Origin: an uncultured Desulfovibrio sp.
GTDB lineage: Bacteria > Desulfobacterota > Desulfovibrionia > Desulfovibrionales > Desulfovibrionaceae
Direction of reading: 5' to 3'
Length of the DNA: 64,000 bases
Assembly: GCF_902477725.1 (NCBI RefSeq)
Contig: NZ_CABSIF010000010.1
Span: 62,001-126,000, forward strand
In this document: one piece after another, positions 6,606-14,026 of the stretch
Layout of the letters: each line of letters begins with the position of its first letter
How positions within the stretch are numbered: the stretch's first letter is position 1
Notes under the pieces: generated by a model
What the model was told of the DNA's origin: nothing
Seen by the model: only the letters and a program-made list of their open reading frames with translations
Database searches by the model: none
Program-made: the position numbers and the translations under genes

Positions 6606-7049
6606 ATGATGCTCAGATTCAGGCTCAATACGATACCCACGGCGCAGGCACGTACCCGCCACAGGTCAATGACCAACAAGCGCGGAAAGACAATTTCCGT
6701 GGCCTACAAGGCCAAATCGCAGAAGATCAACGAAAGGGTGCTGGAAGACCTGCTTAAACTGTATGCTCCTGCACAGCCCATTGACGGCCCTCTGGTGCTG
6801 GAGTTTGTGGCCGCCCTACCCGTCCCAGAATCGGACAGCAAAAAAAAGCGTGCTGAAAAACTCGCCGGACTTTTGCCGCCGTCGAAAAAACCGGACATCG
6901 ACAACGTAACCAAGCAGCTCATGGACGCCATGACGCGGCAAGGGTTTTGGAATGACGACGTACAGGTGGTCGAGTTGCACTGCCGTAAGATTTACGCGCA
7001 GCAGGGCTACATTGACGTTGTGTTGCATACCAAGGGCGGGTTGAAATGA
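6606..7049 (+). CDS. rusA: RusA-type Holliday junction endonuclease
   Basis: RusA resolves four-way DNA junctions in phage recombination and packaging substrates. The signature is the acidic cluster KPDIDNVTKQLMDAMTRQG (residues about 97-115), followed by FWNDDVQVVEL, which carries the conserved aspartates that bind Mg2+. The N-terminal LNTIPTAQART corresponds to the conserved start of the family. Length (147 residues) is slightly above E. coli RusA (120). It sits after the replication genes, as in many lambdoid phages, and overlaps the next start by four bases. Confidence 0.85.
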   Translation: MMLRFRLNTIPTAQARTRHRSMTNKRGKTISVAYKAKSQKINERVLEDLLKLYAPAQPIDGPLVLEFVAALPVPESDSKKKRAEKLAGLLPPSKKPDIDNVTKQLMDAMTRQGFWNDDVQVVELHCRKIYAQQGYIDVVLHTKGGLK

Positions 7050-7381
7050 CCGAGCACATAGGCGACCCACTGCCGCAGCCGACCCACCGCCAGCGTAGCG
7101 ACATGTCATACACGCGCATGCGTCTGGCATTCGGCAACGGGGATAAGGCCAAAGGCAAGCAGATCATGGAGGCCATAGCCGAGAGGCTTGAGCATGCACG
7201 CCGGAAGCACCCGCCGGAAGAGTGGGAAGGCCAGGGGCCGAAGTGGGCAGCCGGGAAGCTGGCCGACGAACTGAGCGAGTTGCACAGGGCCATCAGCCTT
7301 GAGGGGCCAGAGCGCGAGAAGGAAGAGGCGAAGGACTGCGCGGCTGTGATTGTGCGCATCATCGGCAGGGAGTTTGAATGA
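7046..7381 (+). CDS. Hypothetical phage protein, possibly MazG-like (111 aa)
   Basis: The C-terminal two thirds (GKLADELSELHRAISLEGPE then EEAKDCAAVIVRIIG) are helical with acidic residues spaced as in MazG-type nucleotide pyrophosphohydrolases. Those contain ExxE...ExxD metal ligands, and the match here is partial. It is translationally coupled to RusA in front and to the NrdD-tail gene behind. A role in nucleotide metabolism would suit the NrdD-like neighbour but is speculative. Confidence 0.45.
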   Translation: MTEHIGDPLPQPTHRQRSDMSYTRMRLAFGNGDKAKGKQIMEAIAERLEHARRKHPPEEWEGQGPKWAAGKLADELSELHRAISLEGPEREKEEAKDCAAVIVRIIGREFE

Positions 7382-7551
7382 TGGCTGGCGACAAGCTGGT
7401 TGGCCAGGGCGTGGGGTTTGACCGGACGCGCAGGATTACCGGGTATCTGGTGGGCAGTCTGGAGCGGTTCAATAATGCGAAAAGATCGGAAGAACGGGAC
7501 AGAGTTAAGCACGGAACGGAGGCAGAGAGTGGGCAACCCAGAAAAGCTTGA
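7381..7551 (+). CDS. Stand-alone NrdD C-terminal (glycyl-radical) fragment
   Basis: The 56-residue product (MAGDKLVGQGVGFDRTRRIT, then GYLVGSLERFNNAKRSEERD and RVKHG) matches the extreme C-terminus of class III anaerobic ribonucleotide reductases. There, the glycine of the R-x-x-GYL motif carries the radical and the protein ends in a basic R-VKH segment. The rest of the roughly 700-residue enzyme is absent. Its ATG abuts the stop of the previous gene, and the next gene starts inside it with its own ribosome-binding site, so the gene is embedded in the operon rather than a chance fragment. It could act like the glycyl-radical spare part GrcA does for pyruvate formate-lyase; that is inference. 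A second ATG three bases upstream is equally possible. Confidence 0.6.
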   Translation: MAGDKLVGQGVGFDRTRRITGYLVGSLERFNNAKRSEERDRVKHGTEAESGQPRKA

Positions 7552-7744
7552 GGGATGGGCACAGATTGAGGCGCATCTCAGTTTGTCACGTAAAACAATA
7601 CTCGCAAGAGGCTATCCCATCAGAAAGGATGGAGGTGTGTTCGCTTTTCGGGGTGAGCTTGATGAACATGGGAAAGGTAAGCCGTTTTTAACCCATTCCC
7701 AAAGTTTCCCAAAAACTCCCAGTATTTCCCAATCTTTCCCATAG
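7529..7744 (+). CDS. Small HTH DNA-binding protein, Nu1/excisionase-like (71 aa)
   Basis: The start is GTG at 7529 with GGAGG six bases upstream. WAQIEAHLSLSRKTILARGY followed by PIRKDGGVFAFRGELDEHGK is the pattern of the MerR-like winged helix used by AlpA, excisionases and the Nu1 end of lambda small terminase (helix-turn-helix, then a beta wing ending in the F-x-F strand). It overlaps the end of the NrdD-like gene. The last 16 codons coincide with five TTCCCA boxes at 10-bp spacing, a possible binding site for this or another phage protein. Confidence 0.6.
   Translation: MGNPEKLEGWAQIEAHLSLSRKTILARGYPIRKDGGVFAFRGELDEHGKGKPFLTHSQSFPKTPSISQSFP
7696..7741 (+). repeat. Five TTCCCA boxes at exact 10-bp intervals
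   Basis: TTCCCA occurs at 7696, 7706, 7726 and 7736, and CTCCCA at 7716, giving five boxes with a strict 10-bp period. Since 10 is not a multiple of three the repeat is not a protein repeat, although it lies within the end of a coding frame. One box per helical turn is typical of protein-loading sites such as origins, cos/pac sites and operators. TTCCCAAA also occurs in the rightward operator at 2294-2301. Confidence 0.65.
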
Positions 7745-7793
7745 GTGCTTGTCTTGTACCGCGCTACGCTTCCTGCAAACAGGAGTGTAGACC

Positions 7794-8378
7794 GTGGCCG
7801 ACAATTTCAGCATTGCACATGCCTTTACCGCAAAATGGGAAGGCGGTTTGTCAGACGATGCCGCAGACAGCGGCGGCCTGACAAAATTTGGCGTTGATCT
7901 GGCCATGATGCAGGACATTGCATCCATTCAGGCCGGACGCGATACCCTTGACCGCATGGGCATTATCCTGCCCGTCACTCGCAATACCATCAAAAACCTG
8001 ACCGAAACCCAGGCCGCCAGCATCTACCGTTGGCAGGCATGGGAAGCCCTCAAGCTCGACCTTATACCTTTACGCCCTGCCGTCGTGATCTACGACGCTG
8101 CCGTTAACAGCGGCCCCAAGCAGTCCGTGCGCTTTGCTCAGCGCGGCTATAACGCCTGCGTCGCCTACGGCCAGCCGTTGGACACTGACGGCATCATGGG
8201 CCCGGCCACACGTAAGGCTATGCAGCAGGCAGACACAGACAAAATCCTCATGGCCATGCTCGACCAGCGCGAGCAATTCTATCGCGACCTTGTGGCAGCC
8301 AAGCCTAGCCAGGAAGTGTTTTTGCGCGGCTGGCTCAATCGCGTCACGGATCTGCGACGATACGTCAGGGGGCTGTGA
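7794..8378 (+). CDS. Endolysin, GH108 N-acetylmuramidase with PG-binding domain
   Basis: The enzyme cuts peptidoglycan glycan chains to lyse the host. Residues 10-30 (FTAKWEGGLSDDAADSGGLT) contain the EGG catalytic motif and GGLTKFG of the glycoside hydrolase 108 family. The C-terminal part (NSGPKQSVRFAQRGYNACVA, then GIMGPATRKAM) is the PG_binding_3 domain usual in this family. The start is GTG at 7794. No signal peptide is visible, so export depends on the holin encoded immediately downstream (TGATG overlap). Confidence 0.85.
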   Translation: MADNFSIAHAFTAKWEGGLSDDAADSGGLTKFGVDLAMMQDIASIQAGRDTLDRMGIILPVTRNTIKNLTETQAASIYRWQAWEALKLDLIPLRPAVVIYDAAVNSGPKQSVRFAQRGYNACVAYGQPLDTDGIMGPATRKAMQQADTDKILMAMLDQREQFYRDLVAAKPSQEVFLRGWLNRVTDLRRYVRGL

Positions 8379-8677
8379 TGGGACTGATCGACAGTATTCT
8401 CGGCATTGGTGGCAAGGTCATGGACAAGGTGTGGCCTGACCGCGCTGCGTCGCGTGAACAGCAATCCCAGATCAACCAGGCTGAGGTCAGTGGTGCACCA
8501 GCCAGCCGCCTGCGCCTGTGGCGCTCCTTTCTCGGCTGGATGCTCTCCTTGCTGTTCTGCTGGGAGGTCGTGGGCCGCACTATCATCTTGACCTACTGGC
8601 CTGATACCAAATTGCCTCCTTCTGTGCTCAAGGAAGTTCTTCAGCTCCTTCTGGGGATGTTGGGTTTGGGGTTCTAA
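8378..8677 (+). CDS. Holin, three-TM type
   Basis: ATG at 8378 overlaps the endolysin stop. The 99-residue product has a short hydrophobic N-terminal helix (GLIDSILGIGGKVMDKV), a charged linker, and two strongly hydrophobic segments (SFLGWMLSLLFCWEVVGRTI and LLLGMLGLGF). This matches the 3-TM holins of gene transfer agents and related phages. It would permeabilise the inner membrane to release the endolysin. Confidence 0.7.
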   Translation: MGLIDSILGIGGKVMDKVWPDRAASREQQSQINQAEVSGAPASRLRLWRSFLGWMLSLLFCWEVVGRTIILTYWPDTKLPPSVLKEVLQLLLGMLGLGF

Positions 8678-8679
8678 CC

Positions 8680-8955
8680 ATGTCTTCTGAGGCCTTCGAC
8701 CACGAAGCACGTCTCGCCCGCATCGAGACGAAAATGGATGCCCTGCACACCCGCATTGACGAGGTGGTTGTCACTCAGCTCAAGGATCAGGGAAAGCGCA
8801 TGCGTGACCTTGAATCAGAGGTTCGTGACCTGCGGGAAGACCGGGCGCGCAATGAGGGCAAGAAGGCCGGAAGCAAGGCTGTGTGGGTAGGGTTAATCGC
8901 TATCGTCTCAGCGGCCAGCAGCGCAATAAGCGCGGTCATAACGAAGATGTTTTAG
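8680..8955 (+). CDS. Coiled-coil membrane protein of the lysis cassette (91 aa)
   Basis: Residues 5-60 are a highly charged coiled coil (EARLARIETKMDALHTRIDE) and residues 68-88 form one transmembrane segment (AVWVGLIAIVSAASSAISAV). It starts two bases after the holin. Proteins of this layout often accompany holins and may be second holins, antiholins or inner-membrane spanins; which applies here cannot be told from sequence. Confidence 0.6.
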   Translation: MSSEAFDHEARLARIETKMDALHTRIDEVVVTQLKDQGKRMRDLESEVRDLREDRARNEGKKAGSKAVWVGLIAIVSAASSAISAVITKMF

Positions 8956-8965
8956 GAAATATGTG

Positions 8966-9316
8966 ATGGCAGCTCGCAAGCGGGAAGACAACCTTTTGCC
9001 AATTCGAAGCGAGAAGGAAGCGAGAAGCAAGGGCAGAAAGGGGGGCAAAGCTTCTGGCGAGGCACGGCGCAGGAAGAAGACCATGCGCGAGTTGCTTGAA
9101 ATCGCCATGGAGCGGCCACAGGGCGACAAAACCACAGCCGAGGCTATCACCGTTGCTCTGCTCGAAAAGGCGCTCAGCGGCGACGTGAAGGCCTACGAAG
9201 TGGTGCGCGACACGCTGGGAGAGAATCCCAAGGTGAAGCAAGAAGTGTCTGGCCCTGATGGTGACCCCGTTGATCATTTATTCACTGTTCGCTTTGTGGC
9301 TCCAGAGGACAAATAG
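8966..9316 (+). CDS. Putative small terminase subunit
   Basis: It lies directly upstream of the large terminase, two bases apart. The N-terminal third is very basic (SKGRKGGKASGEARRRKKTM) and can bind DNA; the middle (RELLEIAMERPQGDKTTAEA) and the region around residues 75-95 are helical. This is consistent with small terminase subunits, which recognise the packaging site and form a ring on the DNA. I start at ATG 8966 rather than the GTG three bases upstream. The assignment depends on position and composition. Confidence 0.6.
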   Translation: MAARKREDNLLPIRSEKEARSKGRKGGKASGEARRRKKTMRELLEIAMERPQGDKTTAEAITVALLEKALSGDVKAYEVVRDTLGENPKVKQEVSGPDGDPVDHLFTVRFVAPEDK

Positions 9317-9318
9317 TA

Positions 9319-10590
9319 ATGACAGAAGCTCAAATACCCGTAGCCTTTAGAGGGCTGTTTGAGCCGCACCGCTTCAAGGTTTTTTATGGCGGGCGAGGCG
9401 GCGCTAAGTCGCGATCTTTTGCCGCAGCCCTGCTCATTATTGGGCGCACACGGACTATCCGCGTGCTGTGTGCTCGCGAGATTCAGAACTCAATCCGCGA
9501 TTCCGTCAAGCGCCTGCTGGACGATGAAATTTCACGTTGTGGATTTGGCGACTTTTACACCAGCACTGACCAAGAGGTGCGCGGTCTAAACGGTTCCCTG
9601 TTCCTCTTCGCCGGACTGCGCACCAACCCTGCCCGCATAAAATCATACGAGGGTCTGACTCATTGCTGGATTGAAGAGGCAGAAACCATAAGCCAAAAGT
9701 CGCTCGACCTGCTCATTCCAACTATGCGCACAGAGGGGAGCGAGATTTGGATGAGTTTCAACCCTGATAGGGTCAATAGTCCTGTCTGGGAAATTTTCGT
9801 CCTTGGGCCACCGCCGCCGGACAGCCTGATTTGCAAGGTTACTTGGCGGGATAACCCATGGTTTCCAGAAGTTCTGCGCAAGGAAATGGAGCATTGCAAG
9901 GCGACTGATCCTGACAAGTACGCGCACGTCTGGGAGGGGGAGCCTGTTCTTATTTCGTCAGGTTCCTACTATGGCAAAATTTTACAGGCTGCCGAAGATG
10001 CCGGACGCATCGGCATAGTTCCTGTTGAACCGCAGCTGCTGGTCAACACGGCCTGGGATTTGGGCATGGCTGACTCAACGGCAATTTGGTTTTTCCAACA
10101 TTTGCCCGTGGGGCACACAGGCGAATGGCGCTTTATTGACTACTACGAGGCTTCCGGCGAGGGACTGGCCCACTACGCCAAGGTGCTTTCCGATAAGGGG
10201 TACAGCTACGGCATTCACACCGCCCCGCACGACATTGCAGTGCGCGAGCTTGGAAGCGGCAAGAGTCGCATTGACACTGCAAAAGGCCTAGGCATCAATT
10301 TTAAGGCGTGCCCTCAGCAGGCTATTCCAGACGGTATAGAGGCGGTTCGACAAGTCTTGGCCGCATCTTGGCTTGATCGAGAGAAGTGCAAGCAGGGGCT
10401 GCAATGCCTTTGGGGATATCAGCGCGAATGGGATGATGTTTATGGGCGCTTCAAGGACAAGCCGCGCCACGATTGGACGAGCCATGGGGCTGATGCCATG
10501 CGTTACGCCGCCGTCGGATTCCGCCGCCCGGTTGACCTGTCGGGAGCCCCCCGCAAGGCCCGCACCGCTTACGACATGTGGGGCCAATAG
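9319..10590 (+). CDS. Large terminase subunit (packaging ATPase-nuclease), PBSX type
   Basis: The motor that drives DNA into the prohead and cuts it. Residues 20-30 (VFYGGRGGAKSRSFAAALL) are the Walker A motif, and HCWIEEAETIS at about 113-122 is Walker B with the catalytic glutamate. ARIKSYEGL and the SFNPDRVNSPVW motif (about 145) follow as in PBSX-family enzymes. The C-terminal nuclease domain begins with NTAWDLGMADSTAIWFFQ (about 242) and ends with HDWTSHGADAMRYAA. At 423 residues the length is normal for the family. Confidence 0.9.
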   Translation: MTEAQIPVAFRGLFEPHRFKVFYGGRGGAKSRSFAAALLIIGRTRTIRVLCAREIQNSIRDSVKRLLDDEISRCGFGDFYTSTDQEVRGLNGSLFLFAGLRTNPARIKSYEGLTHCWIEEAETISQKSLDLLIPTMRTEGSEIWMSFNPDRVNSPVWEIFVLGPPPPDSLICKVTWRDNPWFPEVLRKEMEHCKATDPDKYAHVWEGEPVLISSGSYYGKILQAAEDAGRIGIVPVEPQLLVNTAWDLGMADSTAIWFFQHLPVGHTGEWRFIDYYEASGEGLAHYAKVLSDKGYSYGIHTAPHDIAVRELGSGKSRIDTAKGLGINFKACPQQAIPDGIEAVRQVLAASWLDREKCKQGLQCLWGYQREWDDVYGRFKDKPRHDWTSHGADAMRYAAVGFRRPVDLSGAPRKARTAYDMWGQ

Positions 10591-10592
10591 CC

Positions 10593-11099
10593 ATGGCCTT
10601 TACCTACACCGAAGCAACTACGCCCGAAGCCAAGGCCGCGCCATTCCACAAGATGAAGGCCGAGGGTCTACTGCCCTGGGCAATGAGCTGCATCGACAAC
10701 CCGACGCTGGAACGCTGGCTGGAAATAACAGCAGCGGGGGTTCTGCTCTGCTGCACCGACGAGGCCAGCGGTAAGTTACTTGGCTGCGCCCACTTCACGC
10801 AGTTTCAGGGAACAATTTGGCGCTTTGACTTCACCGCCTTCCACGCTGGATTCCATTGCGCCGCACAACAGGCCCAGGGCGGTTTTGACTACATGTTCGA
10901 GCGGCACAGCGCCAGCGCCATAGTGGGCATTACACCTGTGCAGTTCCGTCATGCATGGGGGCTGGCCGAGGCCTGCGGCTTTAAAATCGTCACCCGCCTG
11001 CCCGGTGCCTGCTGGCTGGCCCGCAAACAGCGTTTTGTGGCTGGCGTCATGGTCATGTGTACACCGCAAACCCTGCGCAATGTGCAGGAAGGAGAATAG
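10593..11099 (+). CDS. Phage structural-region acetyltransferase-like protein (DUF2824-like)
   Basis: The start is ATG 10593, three bases after the terminase stop. The 168-residue protein (MAFTYTEATTPEAKAAPFHK onward) has the beta-alpha layout of small GNAT-like proteins found between terminase and portal in P22/BPP-1-type podoviruses: a central FERHSASAIVGITPVQFRHA segment and a C-terminal CGFKIVTRLPGACWLA strand-helix pair. Its function is unknown; it may be a core or decoration protein. A second GNAT-like gene lies at 19741. Confidence 0.5.
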   Translation: MAFTYTEATTPEAKAAPFHKMKAEGLLPWAMSCIDNPTLERWLEITAAGVLLCCTDEASGKLLGCAHFTQFQGTIWRFDFTAFHAGFHCAAQQAQGGFDYMFERHSASAIVGITPVQFRHAWGLAEACGFKIVTRLPGACWLARKQRFVAGVMVMCTPQTLRNVQEGE

Positions 11100-11101
11100 C
11101 T

Positions 11102-11317
11102 ATGGGATTTGGAGGAGGCGGAACGCCTGACACGCCGGAAGTCGCACCAGTGCCCAAGGCCGAAGTGACCAAGCCTGTTACCGAGGCCGCCACTGCTGCG
11201 CGCCAGAGCCAGAAGGACAAGGCCGCAAAGGCTGCGGGCCTCAATTCCACCATTCTGACAGGGAAAGACGCCACGGCAACCACCAGCACCGCAGGCAAAA
11301 CCCTGTTGGGCCAGTAG
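11102..11317 (+). CDS. Small portal-adjacent phage protein (71 aa)
   Basis: The product starts MGFGGGGTPDTPEVAPVPKA and is rich in Ala, Lys and Thr with little secondary structure. Short glycine-rich proteins like this sit directly before portal genes in many podoviruses. It could be an internal or connector-associated peptide; the function is unknown. Confidence 0.55.
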   Translation: MGFGGGGTPDTPEVAPVPKAEVTKPVTEAATAARQSQKDKAAKAAGLNSTILTGKDATATTSTAGKTLLGQ

Positions 11318-11327
11318 GAGCAACGCC

Positions 11328-13037
11328 ATGCCCGTTGAAATTGAAAAGCTGAACCAGCGTTTTCAGGCTCTGCGCAACGAGCGGAGTCCCTGGGACACGG
11401 CGTGGCGTGATCTGGCTGACCACTTTTGCCCCACGCGGTTCAGGGCGGATACCGATTCCAGCGACCGAAAGCCGGAAATCCTCAATCGCGACATTGTGGA
11501 TACCACGGGCTTGCAGGATATGCGCACCCTCGCCGCTGGTATGCAAGGCGGCATGACCTCGCCTGTTCGCCCCTGGTTCAAAATCGGGCTGGAAGACGAA
11601 GAGGCCGCGCAGGCTCCTGACGCCGGGGCATGGCTGGATGAAGTCAGGAAGCGCATGCAGGTTCTGTTGCACCGCTCCAACTTCTACAACATGGCGCATT
11701 CGCTTTACAGCGATCTCGGCACGTTCGGGCAAGGACTGATGATCGAAACTGCGGATTGGGACGGCCTGCACTTCCAGCTTATCCCGGCTGGTGAATACGT
11801 GCTCGACACCAACGACAAGGGCGACGTGGACACTTTCATGTACCGCACCCGCATGTCTGCCCGCCAGATCATTCAGAAGTTTGGCGAGGATGTTGTTCCG
11901 AGCCATGTCAAAGCAGCCGCCAGCAACAGCGGCTCTGCGGTCACAAGCTTCTTTGACGTGATCCACGCCGTTTTCCCGCGTTCCGAGCGCACGTTCGGCA
12001 GGCTTGATAGCCTCAACATGCCGTGGGCCTCTGTGTGGTGGATGGGCTTTGGCAACACCGGCGGCGGCAAGCCCTGCGTGTTGCGGGAATCAGGCTTTCG
12101 CTCCTTCCCGGCTTTTGCCCCTCGCTGGGGCGTGACCGGCAACGACAAATATGGCCGAAGCCCGGCAATGGATGCGCTGCCTGATTGCCGCATGTTGCAG
12201 CAGATGGGCAAAACCACGCTGCGGGCCATGCACAAGGCTGTTGATCCGCCGGTGGCCGTGCCGTCGTCACTCAAAAACGAGGGCGTAGACCTTACCCCGG
12301 CCGGGGTTAACTACCTGTCCATGGACGGGCCGGAAAAAGGCCGCATAGAACCCATCCAGCAAATCCAGCCGCAGATCATAGCCGCAGCAGAGCAGAAGAT
12401 CGAGAGCGTCCGGCAGGCTGTGCATGATGGCCTGTTCGCCGACCTGTTCAAAATGCTCATGCTCAATGACCGCCGCCAGATCACCGCCACGGAAATTGAG
12501 GCCAGAGAACGGGAAAAGCTGATTTTGCTTGGCCCTGTGGTGGAGCGTCTTGACCGCGAGTTTCTCTCGCCGATGGTTATGCGCACGTTCCAGCTCATGG
12601 CCGACTTTGATCACCTCCCTCCACAGCCGGATTCTATCGCAGGCGCGCCGCTGCGGGTCGAATTTGTGAGCGTCATGGCCCAGGCGCAGAAGCTCGTCAG
12701 CACCAGCCCCATAGATCAGACATTCGCCTTTGTCGCCAACGTGGCCCAGGCCAAGCCGGAAGTGCTGGACATTATCGACGTGGATTACGCCGTGCGCGAA
12801 TACGCCGACGCCCTTGGCGCACCGGCTGCGCTGATGCTGCCAGAAGGTCAGGTGCAGCAAACCCGCGCGGCTCGCGCTCAGGCACAACAGCAGGCGGCAG
12901 CACAGGCGCAGCAACAGGCGGCAATGCAGCAGGCCGTTGACCTGACCGGCGCGGCAAAAAACCTTGGACAAACCCCGCTAGGCGCTGACGGGCAAACGGC
13001 CATGGATGCCCTCATGGGCGGGATGGGGAAGATGTAG
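11328..13037 (+). CDS. Portal (head-tail connector) protein, podovirus type
   Basis: The dodecameric channel through which DNA enters and leaves the head. Features of the podoviral head-tail connector family: RFQALRNERSPWDTAWRDLA near the N-terminus, LQDMRTLAAGMQGGMTSPVR (about 64-83), a long helical stem with ADLFKMLMLNDRRQITATEI (about 368-390), and a C-terminal barrel helix rich in Gln/Ala (AQAQQQAAAQAQQQAAMQQA, about 515-540). Length 569 is typical. It lies in the conserved order terminase, portal, scaffold, coat. Confidence 0.88.
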   Translation: MPVEIEKLNQRFQALRNERSPWDTAWRDLADHFCPTRFRADTDSSDRKPEILNRDIVDTTGLQDMRTLAAGMQGGMTSPVRPWFKIGLEDEEAAQAPDAGAWLDEVRKRMQVLLHRSNFYNMAHSLYSDLGTFGQGLMIETADWDGLHFQLIPAGEYVLDTNDKGDVDTFMYRTRMSARQIIQKFGEDVVPSHVKAAASNSGSAVTSFFDVIHAVFPRSERTFGRLDSLNMPWASVWWMGFGNTGGGKPCVLRESGFRSFPAFAPRWGVTGNDKYGRSPAMDALPDCRMLQQMGKTTLRAMHKAVDPPVAVPSSLKNEGVDLTPAGVNYLSMDGPEKGRIEPIQQIQPQIIAAAEQKIESVRQAVHDGLFADLFKMLMLNDRRQITATEIEAREREKLILLGPVVERLDREFLSPMVMRTFQLMADFDHLPPQPDSIAGAPLRVEFVSVMAQAQKLVSTSPIDQTFAFVANVAQAKPEVLDIIDVDYAVREYADALGAPAALMLPEGQVQQTRAARAQAQQQAAAQAQQQAAMQQAVDLTGAAKNLGQTPLGADGQTAMDALMGGMGKM

Positions 13038-13038
13038 C

Positions 13039-13341
13039 ATGAACAATTATTTAGACCCGGACAACAAGCAGGCGCAGGCCGATGAACAGCGCCTTAAGGC
13101 GCAGATGTTTGAACGGCAGGTTCAGGAATCCTTTGCCTTTGTGATCTCAACGCCCGAAGGCCTGCTGATAATGCGCTGGCTCGTAGATTTGAGCGGCATC
13201 CTTAAAAGCCAATACCCCGGCGACCACGCGCAGGCCACCTACATCGAGGGCAAGCGCTTTATCGGCGCAAAACTTTTGAACATGGCCGCACAGGCCGGAA
13301 AACTCCCAGCAATTTTGGAGGGCAACAACAATGACAACTGA
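13039..13341 (+). CDS. Bbp19-like phage structural protein (100 aa)
   Basis: ATG 13039 follows the portal stop by one base. The protein starts MNNYLDPDNKQAQADEQRLK and has a C-terminal YIEGKRFIGAKLLNMA helix. This resembles the roughly 100-residue proteins placed between portal and scaffold in BPP-1-like phages (Bbp19 type). Exact function is not known to me. The last 11 bases overlap the scaffold gene. Confidence 0.55.
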   Translation: MNNYLDPDNKQAQADEQRLKAQMFERQVQESFAFVISTPEGLLIMRWLVDLSGILKSQYPGDHAQATYIEGKRFIGAKLLNMAAQAGKLPAILEGNNNDN

Positions 13342-14002
13342 TGCTGACACCAACGCCACCGACACCGGAACGGGTTCCGCCGATTCCGGCACCGCCAACA
13401 ACACTGAAACCGTGGCCAATGCCGGGGCGGGCGCTTCGGGAACCCTGCTCACCAACAAGCCCGGCGAGGGAGAAAACGGCCAACAGGCAACAGGCAATGC
13501 CGATGCCAAGGACGGCAAGGGCGAGGGCGGAAAAGAAGGCGGGGAATCTGCGGCCTATACCCTCACAGCGCCGGAAGGCTACCCGATCAGCGAAGGCGCG
13601 CTTAAAGGGCTGAATGAGGTCTGCATGGCCGAAAACCTGAACGAAAAGCAGGCCAATGCCGTCATGGCCTACATGCAGGGCAACTACACCTCGTTTGTGG
13701 CCCAGCAGCAGGAGGCCATGCAGGCCCAGGCCAAGACGTGGATTGGCGAGTTCCAAGCGGACAAGGAATTTGGCGGCGACAAATTTGACGCCAGTGTAGC
13801 CGATGCCCAGCGCGCCCTTGCCACGTTCGATGAGGGCGGCACGGTCAGCAAAATGCTGGCTGAAACCGGCTACGGCAACAACCCAGAAGTGCTGCGCATC
13901 TTTGCCCGCGTGGGCCGTGCCTTGGGTGAAGATCAACTTATTGGCAAGGGTGGCGGCGCGGAAAATAAGCCGCTTGAAGATCGTATGTATCCCAACATGT
14001 AA
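13331..14002 (+). CDS. Scaffolding protein
   Basis: It precedes the coat gene directly. The N-terminal 75 residues are low complexity (Thr, Gly, Asn, Ala, then Lys/Glu), and the remainder is helical with acidic residues (AENLNEKQANAVMAYMQGNY). This two-part layout, with a disordered N-terminus and helical C-terminus that binds coat protein, is typical of phage scaffolds, which guide procapsid assembly and then leave. No protease motif is visible. Confidence 0.72.
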   Translation: MTTDADTNATDTGTGSADSGTANNTETVANAGAGASGTLLTNKPGEGENGQQATGNADAKDGKGEGGKEGGESAAYTLTAPEGYPISEGALKGLNEVCMAENLNEKQANAVMAYMQGNYTSFVAQQQEAMQAQAKTWIGEFQADKEFGGDKFDASVADAQRALATFDEGGTVSKMLAETGYGNNPEVLRIFARVGRALGEDQLIGKGGGAENKPLEDRMYPNM

Positions 14003-14026
14003 CCGTTGCAGCAGCAGGAGAACAAC

